Assembly: GCF_900107195.1 (NCBI RefSeq)
Contig: NZ_FNPB01000002.1
Coordinates: 352,103-416,102, forward strand
DNA length: 64,000 nucleotides
Direction of reading: 5' to 3'
From: Halobellus clavatus
GTDB lineage: Archaea > Halobacteriota > Halobacteria > Halobacteriales > Haloferacaceae
Of the stretch, positions 52,331 to 60,323 are shown one piece after another; within the stretch, counting starts at the first letter, position 1; the number at the start of each line of letters is the position of its first letter. Below the pieces are notes generated by a model. It saw only the letters and a list, made by a program, of their open reading frames with translations, ran no database searches and had not been told where the DNA came from. A program made the translations under genes and the position numbers.

Positions 52331-52804
52331 TTACGGTTCCGAATCGGGGGCCGCGTCGCCGCCGGTCGCGCCCTCGTCTGGTTCTCTGTCTGCGCTTTCG
52401 TCCGCGTCGTGCCCGATCACCACGGCCTCGCGGATCTCCAGCGCCGTCTCGAACTCGTCCCGCCGGTCGGTCTTCGTTCCGATCCGGCGGAGTTGCTGGC
52501 CGTGCGCGCGCTTGACGGCATCGACCTCGCTGTCGGTGAGTCCCACCGCCGCGCCGAGTTCCGCCACCTCCCCTTCGGGACAGAGGTACACCGACCGCGA
52601 CTCGTCCGCGTACACGCGTTCGTAGGTCCGCCGGTAGTGTTCGGATCGGTCGGCGAGCGCCGACTGGACGCGGCGGAGCAGCGGCCCGAGCCGCTCGGGT
52701 GCGAGGCTGGCCGTCGCGCCCGTGTACTGGATGACGTCGCCGTCGAGCGGGATCGTCGTCGACCGCTCCGATCGCTCGCCCTCGGAGGACTCCTCGGCGA
52801 CCAT
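52331..52804 (-). CDS. Uncharacterised protein of the SAMP1 operon
   Basis: ATG 52804 (MVAEESSEGE), one base after the TGA of the upstream gene, gives 157 residues; a GTG at 52813 is an alternative. The central region (LGPLLRRVQSALADRSEHYRRTYERVY) is helical; a later VAELGAAVGLTDSEVDAVKRAHGQQL stretch is HTH-like. The C-terminus is acidic and low-complexity. Not recognised. Tight coupling with the two upstream genes argues for a shared pathway with the ubiquitin-like modifier. Confidence 0.6.
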   Translation of the reverse strand: MVAEESSEGERSERSTTIPLDGDVIQYTGATASLAPERLGPLLRRVQSALADRSEHYRRTYERVYADESRSVYLCPEGEVAELGAAVGLTDSEVDAVKRAHGQQLRRIGTKTDRRDEFETALEIREAVVIGHDADESADREPDEGATGGDAAPDSEP

Positions 52805-52805
52805 C

Positions 52806-53075
52806 TCACCCACCGGCGCGCATCGCCTTCTGCGAGAAGCGCTCGATCAGCGGATCCAGCGTGGACGGGTCGCCCTCGAAGACGACGGTCACCTCGGTCA
52901 GTTTCAGCGAGGGCCCGATCGAGACCTCGTCGTCGGCGAGCGTAGCGACCCACGCGTCGCCCTCGACCCGGTCGTCGGCCACGGTGGTCCCGCCGAGTTT
53001 CTCGAGGTACTTGCGCGCCAGACGGACCGAGATGCCGCGATAGGACCGCTCGCGGGTCTCCCGTTCGGTACTCAC
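52806..53075 (-). CDS. Small protein between SAMP1 and the 157-residue gene
   Basis: GTG 53075 overlaps the TGA of the SAMP1 gene by 4 bp. The 89-residue product has a mixed alpha/beta pattern: YRGISVRLARKYLEKLGG, GDAWVATLADDEVSIGPSLKLTEVTVVFEG (in parts), and a final helix with FSQKAMRAGG. It ends in Gly-Gly, as SAMP proteins do. It has no diagnostic ubiquitin-fold motif that I can see. The operon order suggests that it works with SAMP1 or molybdopterin synthesis. Confidence 0.65.
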   Translation of the reverse strand: MSTERETRERSYRGISVRLARKYLEKLGGTTVADDRVEGDAWVATLADDEVSIGPSLKLTEVTVVFEGDPSTLDPLIERFSQKAMRAGG

Positions 53076-53365
53076 GGCGCGCCCCTCCGCGCGCCGCCCG
53101 CGACGGGCGGGAAGATGCTCAGCGTGTCGTCCGGGTCGATCGGGGTTTCGACGCCCGACTCGTGCTCGACGTCCCGTCCGTTCAGGAGCACGTTCACCTG
53201 CGGTCGGACCGAGCCGTCCTCGAGGATCTCGCCCGCCAATCCCTCGAACTCGGATTCGAGCGCGACGAGGACGTCACCGACGGTGTCGGCGTCGTACTCG
53301 CGCGTGATCGTCTTCGTCCCCACCGCCTCCCGAAAGGTGGCGAAGAACCGCAGTTGAAACGTCAT
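53072..53365 (-). CDS. samp1: Ubiquitin-like modifier SAMP1 / MoaD-family protein with extended C-terminus
   Basis: The 97-residue protein has the MoaD/SAMP1 beta-grasp fold: FQLRFFATFREAVG at the start, ILEDGSVRPQVNVLLNGRDV in the middle and LSIFPPVAGG at the end. SAMP1 conjugates to lysines of target proteins and also supplies sulfur for molybdopterin. Normally the diglycine is C-terminal; here six residues (ARRGAP) follow. The extension encodes a GGAGG-like ribosome site for the overlapping next gene. A TATA-like box lies about 25 bp upstream. Confidence 0.85.
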   Translation of the reverse strand: MTFQLRFFATFREAVGTKTITREYDADTVGDVLVALESEFEGLAGEILEDGSVRPQVNVLLNGRDVEHESGVETPIDPDDTLSIFPPVAGGARRGAP

Positions 53366-53538
53366 ACTCGACTCTGGAGCGGGCCGGACAAAAAAGATGC
53401 CCGGCTGTGCGGGGGCCGGATCGACCGCCCCTCGGAATCTGTGATTACTCGATGACGGCTCATCTGGTCGGATGCGAATCTGTGACGAACTTCGCCGCCT
53501 GCGGCGGTGGACCCCTCGAAACGGGTGCGTCTGCCCGT
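53366..53538. other. Intergenic region, no gene
   Basis: Between SAMP1 and the inverted repeat there is no convincing gene. A tight hairpin CGCCGC-CT-GCGGCG lies near 53498-53512. This could be a decayed mobile-element end beside the repeat, but I cannot show that. Confidence 0.4.
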
Positions 53539-53626
53539 CTGAGAATGATGGCTCTCACTTTTTACCGCCGAGCGCCACCCCCGGCGACGGCGCTCGGCAG
53601 TAAGAGACGAGAGGCATCATTCTCAG
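53539..53626. repeat. 88-bp imperfect inverted repeat
   Basis: A 38-bp left arm (53539-53576, beginning CTGAGAATGATG) pairs with a right arm (53589-53626) at 32 of 38 positions, around a 12-base spacer. As RNA several mismatches become G-U. The right arm overlaps the stop codon of the 134-residue gene. The strength is far above normal terminators here. MITE, relic of an insertion-sequence end, or a bidirectional terminator are the options. Confidence 0.7.
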
Positions 53627-54027
53627 TCGCCGAACCGAATGCCGTCTTCGACGAGGCGGTAGTTCCGCTCGCGGTCGATCTGGGCGGCGAGCCACTCGTG
53701 TTCGTAGAGTTGCGCGATCACCTCGGCGTAGAGGTTGCGCCAGGCGATGGCGTAGATCGGCGACTGCCCCCACGCTCGGAGTTCTGGGATGAACCCGTCG
53801 TAGGTCTCCATCCGCTCTTCGAGGTGCTCGATCGCGTCGACAGCGTAGCTCGCCGCTTCGCTGTCGGACTCCGCGTCGTCGATCGCCTCGGTCAGACTGC
53901 GCTCCAGTCCCGCGACGGCTTCCTTCATATCCGCGGCGGCGTTCGAGCCGTCCTCCGGAAGCGATTCGAGGACGCCCCGCGGGACGCCGAGAGAGAGTTC
54001 CCGATCGGTGTCTGTCTCGTCTGACAT
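53623..54027 (-). CDS. Uncharacterised 134-residue helical protein
   Basis: ATG 54027 (MSDETDTDRE) gives 134 residues, mostly alpha-helical with VAGLERSLTEAIDDAESDSEAASYAVDAIEHL (in parts) and a C-terminal aromatic region IAWRNLYAEVIAQLYEHEWLA. No membrane helix or Cys. I do not recognise it. It is the last gene of a probable arcS-nitrilase unit. Its stop codon is inside the 88-bp inverted repeat. Confidence 0.65.
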   Translation of the reverse strand: MSDETDTDRELSLGVPRGVLESLPEDGSNAAADMKEAVAGLERSLTEAIDDAESDSEAASYAVDAIEHLEERMETYDGFIPELRAWGQSPIYAIAWRNLYAEVIAQLYEHEWLAAQIDRERNYRLVEDGIRFGD

Positions 54028-54106
54028 ACCCCGACCGAGGGACGCCCAGGTGAAAAAGTCGCCGTCGCCGACGGCGGTCCGCCTCGACTCGAAACCGGGG
54101 CGATGA

Positions 54107-54883
54107 CTACGCGTTCGGTTCGTCGTAGATCCCGACGAACTCGCGCTGTGCCGCGACCGTCTCGGGATCGAGTTCGACCACCAAATCGTCCGGCCGGCGG
54201 TCGAGCGCCGCGCGGATCCCGCCGTCGGGTCGGGCGACCAGCGAGCGGCCGGCGTACTCGACCACTTGGCCGTCGTCGACCTCTCGACGCCCGGTGCGCC
54301 CCGCGCCGACGACCCAGCGGACGCCGTCCAGCGCCCGGGCGCGGAGGAGGAGCCGCCAGTTCTCGCTGTACGCCCCGGGCCACGCACCGAGGACGAACAG
54401 GGCGTCGACCCGCTCGTCGGCGAGAGTCGCGCTGTCGCCGACGAAGTTGAGGTCGTAGCACGTGAGGAGGCCGGCCGTCCCGACGGGTGTCTCGACGATT
54501 ACGAGGTCGTCTCCGGCTTCGAGCACGTCTCGTTCGCCCTCCCACAGGTGCCGCTTCCGGTAGCCCGTCGTTCCGCCGTCGGGGTCGACGTACGCGGCGG
54601 TGTTGTACAGGCTGTCTCCCTCGCGCTCGACGAACCCGACGACCAGGGCCGTGTCCTCGGTGGCGGCGAGTCGGCGAAGTCGCTCGACCGTCGCCCCGTC
54701 GCGTGCGAGTGCGACGTCGTCGATACGTCCGTCAGCGACGAACCCGGTGAGCGCGTATTCGGGGAACACTGCCACTTCGACGGCGTCGGGCAGGCCGCGG
54801 ACGCGCCGCTCGACGGTCGCGAGGTTCGACTCCACGTCGAGGGTTGCGATGTCGATCTGACAGGCTGCGACGGACGGTGCCAT
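54107..54883 (-). CDS. Carbon-nitrogen hydrolase (nitrilase superfamily)
   Basis: The 258-residue enzyme has the complete nitrilase catalytic set: Glu42 (FPEYALTGF), Lys110 (YRKRHLW) and Cys142 (TCYDLNFV). This family hydrolyses amides such as omega-amidated dicarboxylates or carbamoyl groups. Substrate not assignable. It lies 38 bp downstream of arcS on the same strand, so an operon is likely. Start ATG 54883. Confidence 0.9.
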   Translation of the reverse strand: MAPSVAACQIDIATLDVESNLATVERRVRGLPDAVEVAVFPEYALTGFVADGRIDDVALARDGATVERLRRLAATEDTALVVGFVEREGDSLYNTAAYVDPDGGTTGYRKRHLWEGERDVLEAGDDLVIVETPVGTAGLLTCYDLNFVGDSATLADERVDALFVLGAWPGAYSENWRLLLRARALDGVRWVVGAGRTGRREVDDGQVVEYAGRSLVARPDGGIRAALDRRPDDLVVELDPETVAAQREFVGIYDEPNA

Positions 54884-54921
54884 ACGTCCGGCGCCGGCCC
54901 GGACGGTGAAAAAGGGCCCGT

Positions 54922-56751
54922 CTACCCGTCGCGCTCTTCGACGTGTCGGACCTGTACTGCCTCGCCGCGTGTCGATTCGACCATCTCCGAGCCGAACATC
55001 CGCGCGCGCCCGACGCCGAACGCCCGCGGCCCGTCGACGACGACTTCGTCGCCGACGCGAATGTCTTCGTCGGCGTCGACGACGCCCGGGGCGAGGACGC
55101 TCCCGTGCGGAACGAACTCGTCGATCTCGACGCGCTTGGTCGGAACCGCTGACTCGTCCCAGACGCGCGCTCCCGCGAGGGTGAGCGAGAGGACGCCGTA
55201 CTGCGGCACCATCGTCGCCAGTTGCTCCCCGCCGTCGTTGCCGTCGGCGGCGTCGCTGTCGCCGTCACGGACCTGGAGTTTGGGGTAGCGACTCGTCGTC
55301 TGCAGGTCGACGTCCGCGAAGAGGTCGTCGCCCGCGCCGGGACCGAACTGGTAGTCCGCGATGGCCTTCACCGTGTTGTGCTGGCGCTCGCGCTTGCCGT
55401 ACTTTAGTTCGCCGTCGAGCGTCGACATCAGGTTCGCGATCGAATCGGTCGTCGTCGGATGGTCCTCGACGGTGAACTCGAACGGGACGTCGACGTCGGC
55501 CGCGACCCGCTCGCAGATGTCGCGATACCCCTCGTCCGGCACGTGCGCGATGACTCGCGGGTACTCGTTGCGTTCGAGGTAGCGTCGGAGCACGTCGGCG
55601 ACGAACGCTTTCTCGTCTTCGGACCACCGCCCGGTCACGACGGTGTCGTAGTGCTGTGCGGGATAGGTCAGTTCGAGTTCCATCGGGACGACGCCGATGG
55701 GCGACGTCATCGAGACGAGGTGGCCGCGGTACTGGATCGCGTCGTGGAACTGCGCGTGGCTCTGGGACTCGCTGTAGGGCTTCGTCGCCGAGCACGGCAC
55801 TAACACGAGCGGGTTCGAGAAGCGGTTCCGGTACCGATTCGTGACCCGTTCGGCGAAGCGCTGGATCTCGACCCGGCGGAGGCTGTCTTCGCTCGCCGCC
55901 GCGAGTTCGGTGTCGCGGACGACCGGCGTTCGCTCCTCGATGTAGCCGTACTGCTGGTCGAACTCACGGAACGCCGCGGTGAGCCACTGGTCGTGACGCG
56001 CCTGCCCCTCGATGTAGTCTCGGAGTCGTCCGTCCCGGATCCGCCGTCGAACCGTCGCCAATTCAGACTTCAGGGCGTACTCGTTGTGATCGGCGCAGTC
56101 CTCGCGGTCGAACGCGGCGCTGCTGGCGGGCCCGTCAGCGTCGGGGTCGACGTCGACGCGCTTGCCGCGACACGCGGGACACGAACACGGCAGTTCGTCG
56201 AGGTCCTCGAGGAAGTACTCGTCTTCGGCGGTGAGATAGAAGCCCTCGAACCCCCTGACACGGGCGCGCTTCGCGTCGAGGAGGTCGACACCGGCGTAGA
56301 CGAGCGTGGCGGCGTTGCGCGGCGTCGCGACGCCGGAGAGATACAGCGCCGTGTCGGCCGGGAGCGCCTCCCGCGCGGCGATGATCTCCTCGCGGAACGC
56401 CGACGCGTGGCCGACGAACCCGGGCGCAGTAGAGAGGATGTAGGCGTCGGCGCCGTAGTCTGCGGCCGTCTCGGGGGTGACGACCACCGCACTCGGATAG
56501 TCGACGTCCGGGTAGTCGACAGCGAAGGTGTCCTGGACGCGTTCGTCGGTCCCGGCGGGGAACGCGCGGTGTGGGAGTACCGTCAGGATCTCTCTGTAGC
56601 CCTTCGGGATGCCCTGGTCATCGGTCCAGAGACTCCCGGCGTCGTCGACGCTGTCGTCGACGAGCGCGGGCGTCCGCAGGGGATCGGAGAGCCGAAGTTC
56701 CCCGAGTCGGGCCGCTCCGTCCCGTCCGTGGACCTCGAAGTAGTCGGTCAT
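54922..56751 (-). CDS. arcS: Archaeosine synthase ArcS (TgtA2)
   Basis: The 609-residue protein is a paralogue of tRNA-guanine transglycosylase with a degenerate N-terminal TGT domain, a core with the ArcS motif PCSATKPYSESQSH and a C-terminal PUA domain (VEIDEFVPHGSVLAPGVVD in the last 80 residues). ArcS converts preQ0 at position 15 of tRNA to archaeosine by adding lysine, which a radical-SAM partner later processes. The nearby tgtA inserts preQ0. A TATA-like box on the minus strand lies about 27 bp before the ATG. The N-terminal zinc-type CSCPAC is still present. Confidence 0.93.
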   Translation of the reverse strand: MTDYFEVHGRDGAARLGELRLSDPLRTPALVDDSVDDAGSLWTDDQGIPKGYREILTVLPHRAFPAGTDERVQDTFAVDYPDVDYPSAVVVTPETAADYGADAYILSTAPGFVGHASAFREEIIAAREALPADTALYLSGVATPRNAATLVYAGVDLLDAKRARVRGFEGFYLTAEDEYFLEDLDELPCSCPACRGKRVDVDPDADGPASSAAFDREDCADHNEYALKSELATVRRRIRDGRLRDYIEGQARHDQWLTAAFREFDQQYGYIEERTPVVRDTELAAASEDSLRRVEIQRFAERVTNRYRNRFSNPLVLVPCSATKPYSESQSHAQFHDAIQYRGHLVSMTSPIGVVPMELELTYPAQHYDTVVTGRWSEDEKAFVADVLRRYLERNEYPRVIAHVPDEGYRDICERVAADVDVPFEFTVEDHPTTTDSIANLMSTLDGELKYGKRERQHNTVKAIADYQFGPGAGDDLFADVDLQTTSRYPKLQVRDGDSDAADGNDGGEQLATMVPQYGVLSLTLAGARVWDESAVPTKRVEIDEFVPHGSVLAPGVVDADEDIRVGDEVVVDGPRAFGVGRARMFGSEMVESTRGEAVQVRHVEERDG

Positions 56752-56775
56752 ACACCCGAATGCGACACCGAGGGT

Positions 56776-56783
56776 GAATTATC
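56776..56783 (-). promoter_or_regulatory. TATA-like box of arcS
   Basis: The minus strand reads GATAATTC about 27 bp before ATG 56751. Confidence 0.45.
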
Positions 56784-56850
56784 TGTCTGTTCGAGTGTCT
56801 CCCCGAATCGGCCCGCGCGCTTTTGCCCGCAGCCGCCGAACTGGGGTCGT

Positions 56851-57375
56851 ATGCGCGTCACCGGCCCGTGGTCACGATCGAGGCTCGACGAGTTTCTCCT
56901 CGAGACCCAGTTCCCCGTCCGTCTCGGCTGTCGCACGCCCGGTGGCCATCCGTGGCTGCTCTCGCTGTGGTACGCCTGGGGCGACGGCGACGCCATCGAC
57001 GACGCGGCGGGTGACAGCACCGCAGTCGACGCCGACGCGGACGATTCCCGCGAGATTCTGTGCGCGACGAGCGCCGACGCGGACGTCGTCACGTTCCTCC
57101 GGAACGACCCGGAGATCTCGTTCGAGATCTCGACGAACGAGATGCCGTATCGCGGTGTTCGCGGCCGCGGCGTCGCCGACATCGAGACCGACACCGACAA
57201 ACGACTGCTGCGGTCGCTCTTCGACCGGTATCTCGGTGGCACCGACAACGAACTAGCCACCCACCTGCTGTCTCCCGACCGCGAGGAGGTCCGGATTCGC
57301 GTGACGCCCAAGCGACTCCACTCTTGGGACTTCTCCAGCCGAATGGCGGACGTCACACCGGCCGAGGAGGGGTGA
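56851..57375 (+). CDS. Pyridoxamine 5'-phosphate oxidase-like flavin-binding protein
   Basis: ATG 56851 (MRVTGPWSRS) gives 174 residues. The RLGCRTPGGHPWLLSLWYAW segment (in parts) and the later EILCATSADADVVTFLRNDP and ISFEISTNEMPYRGVRG blocks match the split-barrel, FMN-binding PPOX fold. A variable acidic loop (about 50-70) sits between. The gene lies between and divergent from the arcS operon and convergent with tgtA, but there is no evidence for a tRNA role. Function: unknown flavin- or F420-dependent reductase. Confidence 0.75.
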   Translation: MRVTGPWSRSRLDEFLLETQFPVRLGCRTPGGHPWLLSLWYAWGDGDAIDDAAGDSTAVDADADDSREILCATSADADVVTFLRNDPEISFEISTNEMPYRGVRGRGVADIETDTDKRLLRSLFDRYLGGTDNELATHLLSPDREEVRIRVTPKRLHSWDFSSRMADVTPAEEG

Positions 57376-57388
57376 GGCCTGCCCGCCG

Positions 57389-58867
57389 CTACCGGCCGCT
57401 GTGGACCAGTTCGGTCTCGACGCGGTCCGGGACCCGCGAGAGCGCTGAGGCGGGCCAGTCGTCGTGTGCGAGGACGAACGAGGTCTCGGGATTCGCCTCG
57501 ACGAGTCGCGCGACGCCCGTCGCCGCGGCTTCTCGGGCGTGTCTGTCGGTCCGCGCCGGGACCTCGCCGGTGAGGGGATAGGTCTCCGAGAGCGCCCGCG
57601 GGAACGGACCGAACGGCGGAACGACGCGCCAGGCGGCGTCGTAGACGTCGCCCGAGGGCATCCCGCCCTCGGTGAGTAACACGGTGCCGCCCGGGTCGAG
57701 TCGCGTCACTCGCTCGTGGTGCCGGTGTACCTCCGGTCGCCGGGCGGACTCCCCCGAGAGGTAGAAGAACGATCCCTTCGACGCCGGATCCTCCCGTTCC
57801 AGCTGCTCGGCGTGGTCTAGCAGCGCCCGGTAGCCGTCGAGCATCGCCGGGTGCGAACGCGCCCGCGACTCGACCAGTTCGAGCAGGTTCCCCGAACGGA
57901 TCGCCTGCTTCACGCGCCTGATCTCGGCGAACGAGACGTGGAGGTTGTGCTCGGCCAAGAGGCGCTCGCGCTCCTCGTCGGGGCACGCCCGCAGGTCGTC
58001 GGGGTCGTGCGCCGTGCAGACCGCACACGAACACGGGAGGTACGCCAGATCCTCGAGGTGCTCGGTCCCGCGGACCGTGAGGTACCGATCGTCGCGCGCG
58101 TAAATGGCGTACGCCGCCGAGTCGAAGAGGTCGCAGCCGGCGGCGACCGCCAGCGCGAACATCATCGGGTGGCCGGCGCCGAACAGGTGGACGGGGGCGT
58201 CGCGGCCGAGTCCCCGCTTCGCGCCGGCGACGATGTCGATCATGTCCGCGTAGCGGTAGCTGTTCATCAGCGGGACGACCGCGCCGACCGGAAAGACGTC
58301 CAGATCGGTCGCGTACGCGTTCCGGCCGGCCGCCTCCCGAAGCTCCGGGTACGTCGACCCCTGGACCGGTGCGTTCACGAGCATCTCCCCAGTGTCGACG
58401 GACTCGGCGTCCGAGAGCGCCCGCTCTGTCGTGGCCAACTCGCGTTCGGCGCGTTCTCTGCTGACGTCCGGCGGCGTCGGGACGTCGACGGGGGTTCCGA
58501 CGTCCGCGCCGATGTCGCGCTGGAATTCGAGGATCTCTCGCGTCGTCACGTCGATGTCACCGTACTCGGCGAGCTGGAACGACCCCGAATCCGTGACGAT
58601 CGCGCCGTCGAATCCGAGCAGGTCGTGCAGCCCTTCTTCGAGCGCTCGCTCGCGGAGATCGTCGGTGCTGTGGACGATGTAGGAGTTCGTGATCAGGATC
58701 TCGGCACCGAACGCCGATTCGATCCGGCCGGGTGAGATCGTCCGGATATTCGGGTTGACGACCGGCATCAGCGCCGGCGTCTCGACGGTGACGTCCGCCC
58801 GAGGGACGGACAGCCGACCGATCCGACCGGCGGCGTCCCCGTCGCGGACCTCGAAGTGATCGCGCAT
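57389..58867 (-). CDS. tgtA: tRNA-guanine(15) transglycosylase
   Basis: Start ATG 58867 ([11 protein letters not shown]), 492 residues. The catalytic Asp and active-site loop are in [14 protein letters not shown], and the zinc ligands in CSCAVC with a later His. TgtA exchanges guanine at position 15 of archaeal tRNAs for preQ0. Haloarchaeal TgtA lacks the C-terminal PUA, here present in ArcS. The minus-strand GATACTTAC at about 58895-58903 is the promoter. A pseudoknot element with its own TATA-like box lies further upstream. Confidence 0.94.
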   Translation of the reverse strand: MRDHFEVRDGDAAGRIGRLSVPRADVTVETPALMPVVNPNIRTISPGRIESAFGAEILITNSYIVHSTDDLRERALEEGLHDLLGFDGAIVTDSGSFQLAEYGDIDVTTREILEFQRDIGADVGTPVDVPTPPDVSRERAERELATTERALSDAESVDTGEMLVNAPVQGSTYPELREAAGRNAYATDLDVFPVGAVVPLMNSYRYADMIDIVAGAKRGLGRDAPVHLFGAGHPMMFALAVAAGCDLFDSAAYAIYARDDRYLTVRGTEHLEDLAYLPCSCAVCTAHDPDDLRACPDEERERLLAEHNLHVSFAEIRRVKQAIRSGNLLELVESRARSHPAMLDGYRALLDHAEQLEREDPASKGSFFYLSGESARRPEVHRHHERVTRLDPGGTVLLTEGGMPSGDVYDAAWRVVPPFGPFPRALSETYPLTGEVPARTDRHAREAAATGVARLVEANPETSFVLAHDDWPASALSRVPDRVETELVHSGR

Positions 58868-58949
58868 ACCGGTGTACTCGTGAGCGGCGGGTAAGTATCG
58901 TCGCTTTCGCGGCGGTGCGGTGACCGCCGACTGGGACTGGGGCAAACAG

Positions 58950-59053
58950 CCGGCACCGTCTCCGAGTCCCGCGTCGGTGTGCCGGACAACCGCTGTCCGA
59001 CGCGGGCGTACGCTCAGGTCACACGGTTGCTGGCCTCGCGTCGGTATTTGAAG
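58950..59053 (-). ncRNA. Pseudoknot element copy 3 (candidate structured RNA)
   Basis: Segments CCGGCAC (58950-58956), CCCGCGTCGG (58968-58977), GTGCCGG (58979-58985) and CCGACGCGGG (58997-59006) interleave, all Watson-Crick. The T-A pair in the second stem replaces the C-G pair of copy 2. The TATA-like box CTTCAAATACC (minus strand, 59043-59053) is at the same relative place. The rest of the 325-bp gap between tgtA and htpX has no gene. Confidence 0.55.
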
Positions 59054-59192
59054 CTTCGTGGCGACGGTCTCCCTCCGAAATCCGTCTCTCGAACGGCTAT
59101 CATGCGACGATCTCGGGCTGAATCGACGGACTGCACCGGTCTCGACTTCGACCACGGAGTACTTGTGTCTGAATAGTCAACGGAGTTCCCGT

Positions 59193-60017
59193 ATGAGACA
59201 CCTGGGACTGAAAGCGCGAATGGCATTCGTCGGTGCGGTCCTGTTCGCGTTCTACGCCGTCGCGGCCGTGGTCGTGATGGGCGTCTTCGGCTGGTCGATC
59301 TGGCTCGTCCTTCTCGCCAGCGTGGCCTTCGTCGGGGTCCAGTACAAGATCGGCAAGTGGATGGCGCTGCGCAGCGTCGGTGCGGAGGAGCTCCCCGAAG
59401 ACCGTTTCCCCCATATCCACCGCCGCGTCGAATCGCTCTCGCGGTCGATGGGAATCGAGAAGCCCCGTCTGATGATCGCGCAGATGGGCGTGCCGAACGC
59501 CTTCGCCGTCGGTCGTAAGGGTGCGGGGACGGTCGTCGTGAGCGAGGAACTACTCTCGCGGCTGGACGACGACGAGGTCGAGGGCGTGCTCGCACACGAA
59601 CTCGCGCACATCCGCAACCGCGACGTGGTGATGATGGTCCTCGGCCAGGGCGTCGCGTCGATCGTCGCGATCGTCGCCCAGTGGGTCGTCCTCCTGACCG
59701 GCGACAACGACATCGCGGACTTCTTCCTCGCGATCGTCGTCGGGCAGATCACGCAGTTGCTGGTGATGCTCTTCGTCTTCGCTATCTCCAGATATCGGGA
59801 GTACGTCGCCGACAGCGACGCCGCTGACGCCATCGGCGGCGGCGACCCGCTCGCCCGGGCGCTGGAGAAGATCAGTCGCGGCAACGAGCGACGCGACGAA
59901 TCGGCGGTCGATTCGCAGGTCAACGCGCTGTGTATCTTCGGCGAGGAGCGCGGCCTCGCCCGACTCTTCGCGACGCACCCGCCGATCGAGCAGCGGATCG
60001 AGCGCCTCCGCCGCTGA
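59193..60017 (+). CDS. htpX: HtpX-like M48 membrane metalloprotease
   Basis: Start is ATG 59193 (MRHLGLKARM), 274 residues. The zinc-binding motif HELAH (135-139) and the later EYVADSDAA with the third zinc ligand Glu are complete. Four membrane helices (two N-terminal, two central) fit HtpX. It degrades misfolded membrane proteins. The final TGA overlaps the ATG of the next small membrane protein (TGATG), so they are coupled. Confidence 0.93.
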   Translation: MRHLGLKARMAFVGAVLFAFYAVAAVVVMGVFGWSIWLVLLASVAFVGVQYKIGKWMALRSVGAEELPEDRFPHIHRRVESLSRSMGIEKPRLMIAQMGVPNAFAVGRKGAGTVVVSEELLSRLDDDEVEGVLAHELAHIRNRDVVMMVLGQGVASIVAIVAQWVVLLTGDNDIADFFLAIVVGQITQLLVMLFVFAISRYREYVADSDAADAIGGGDPLARALEKISRGNERRDESAVDSQVNALCIFGEERGLARLFATHPPIEQRIERLRR

Positions 60018-60292
60018 TGGTCGACGTCCGGACGCTCGCGGCTGCCGTTCTCGGCGTCGCGCTCGGCCTGCTGTTTCTCGTCGCACCCGGAACCGTCATC
60101 CGGGTCCATACCGCCGGCCGCGTGCCGGGCAATCGCCACGGTCGGTACGGGGAAGACGGCGTCTCGACCGAGCGCGACGCGGACGCAGAAAGCGGTGGGT
60201 CCGGCCTCCCGACCCGGTGGCGGCGACTCGTTCAGGCGGCCGGCGCGGTGCTGCTTCTCGGCGGCCTCTACTTCGGGCCGACGCTGATATAA
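60017..60292 (+). CDS. Small membrane protein downstream of htpX
   Basis: ATG 60017 overlaps the htpX stop. The 91-residue product has an N-terminal helix (TLAAAVLGVALGLLFLVAP), a hydrophilic loop of about 40 residues rich in Gly, Arg and Asp, and a C-terminal helix (VQAAGAVLLLGGLYFG). I do not recognise a family. Strong coupling to htpX suggests a partner in membrane quality control. Confidence 0.75.
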   Translation: MVDVRTLAAAVLGVALGLLFLVAPGTVIRVHTAGRVPGNRHGRYGEDGVSTERDADAESGGSGLPTRWRRLVQAAGAVLLLGGLYFGPTLI

Positions 60293-60323
60293 GTGGGATC
60301 GATTTGGCGGTGACGGCCGCGGA

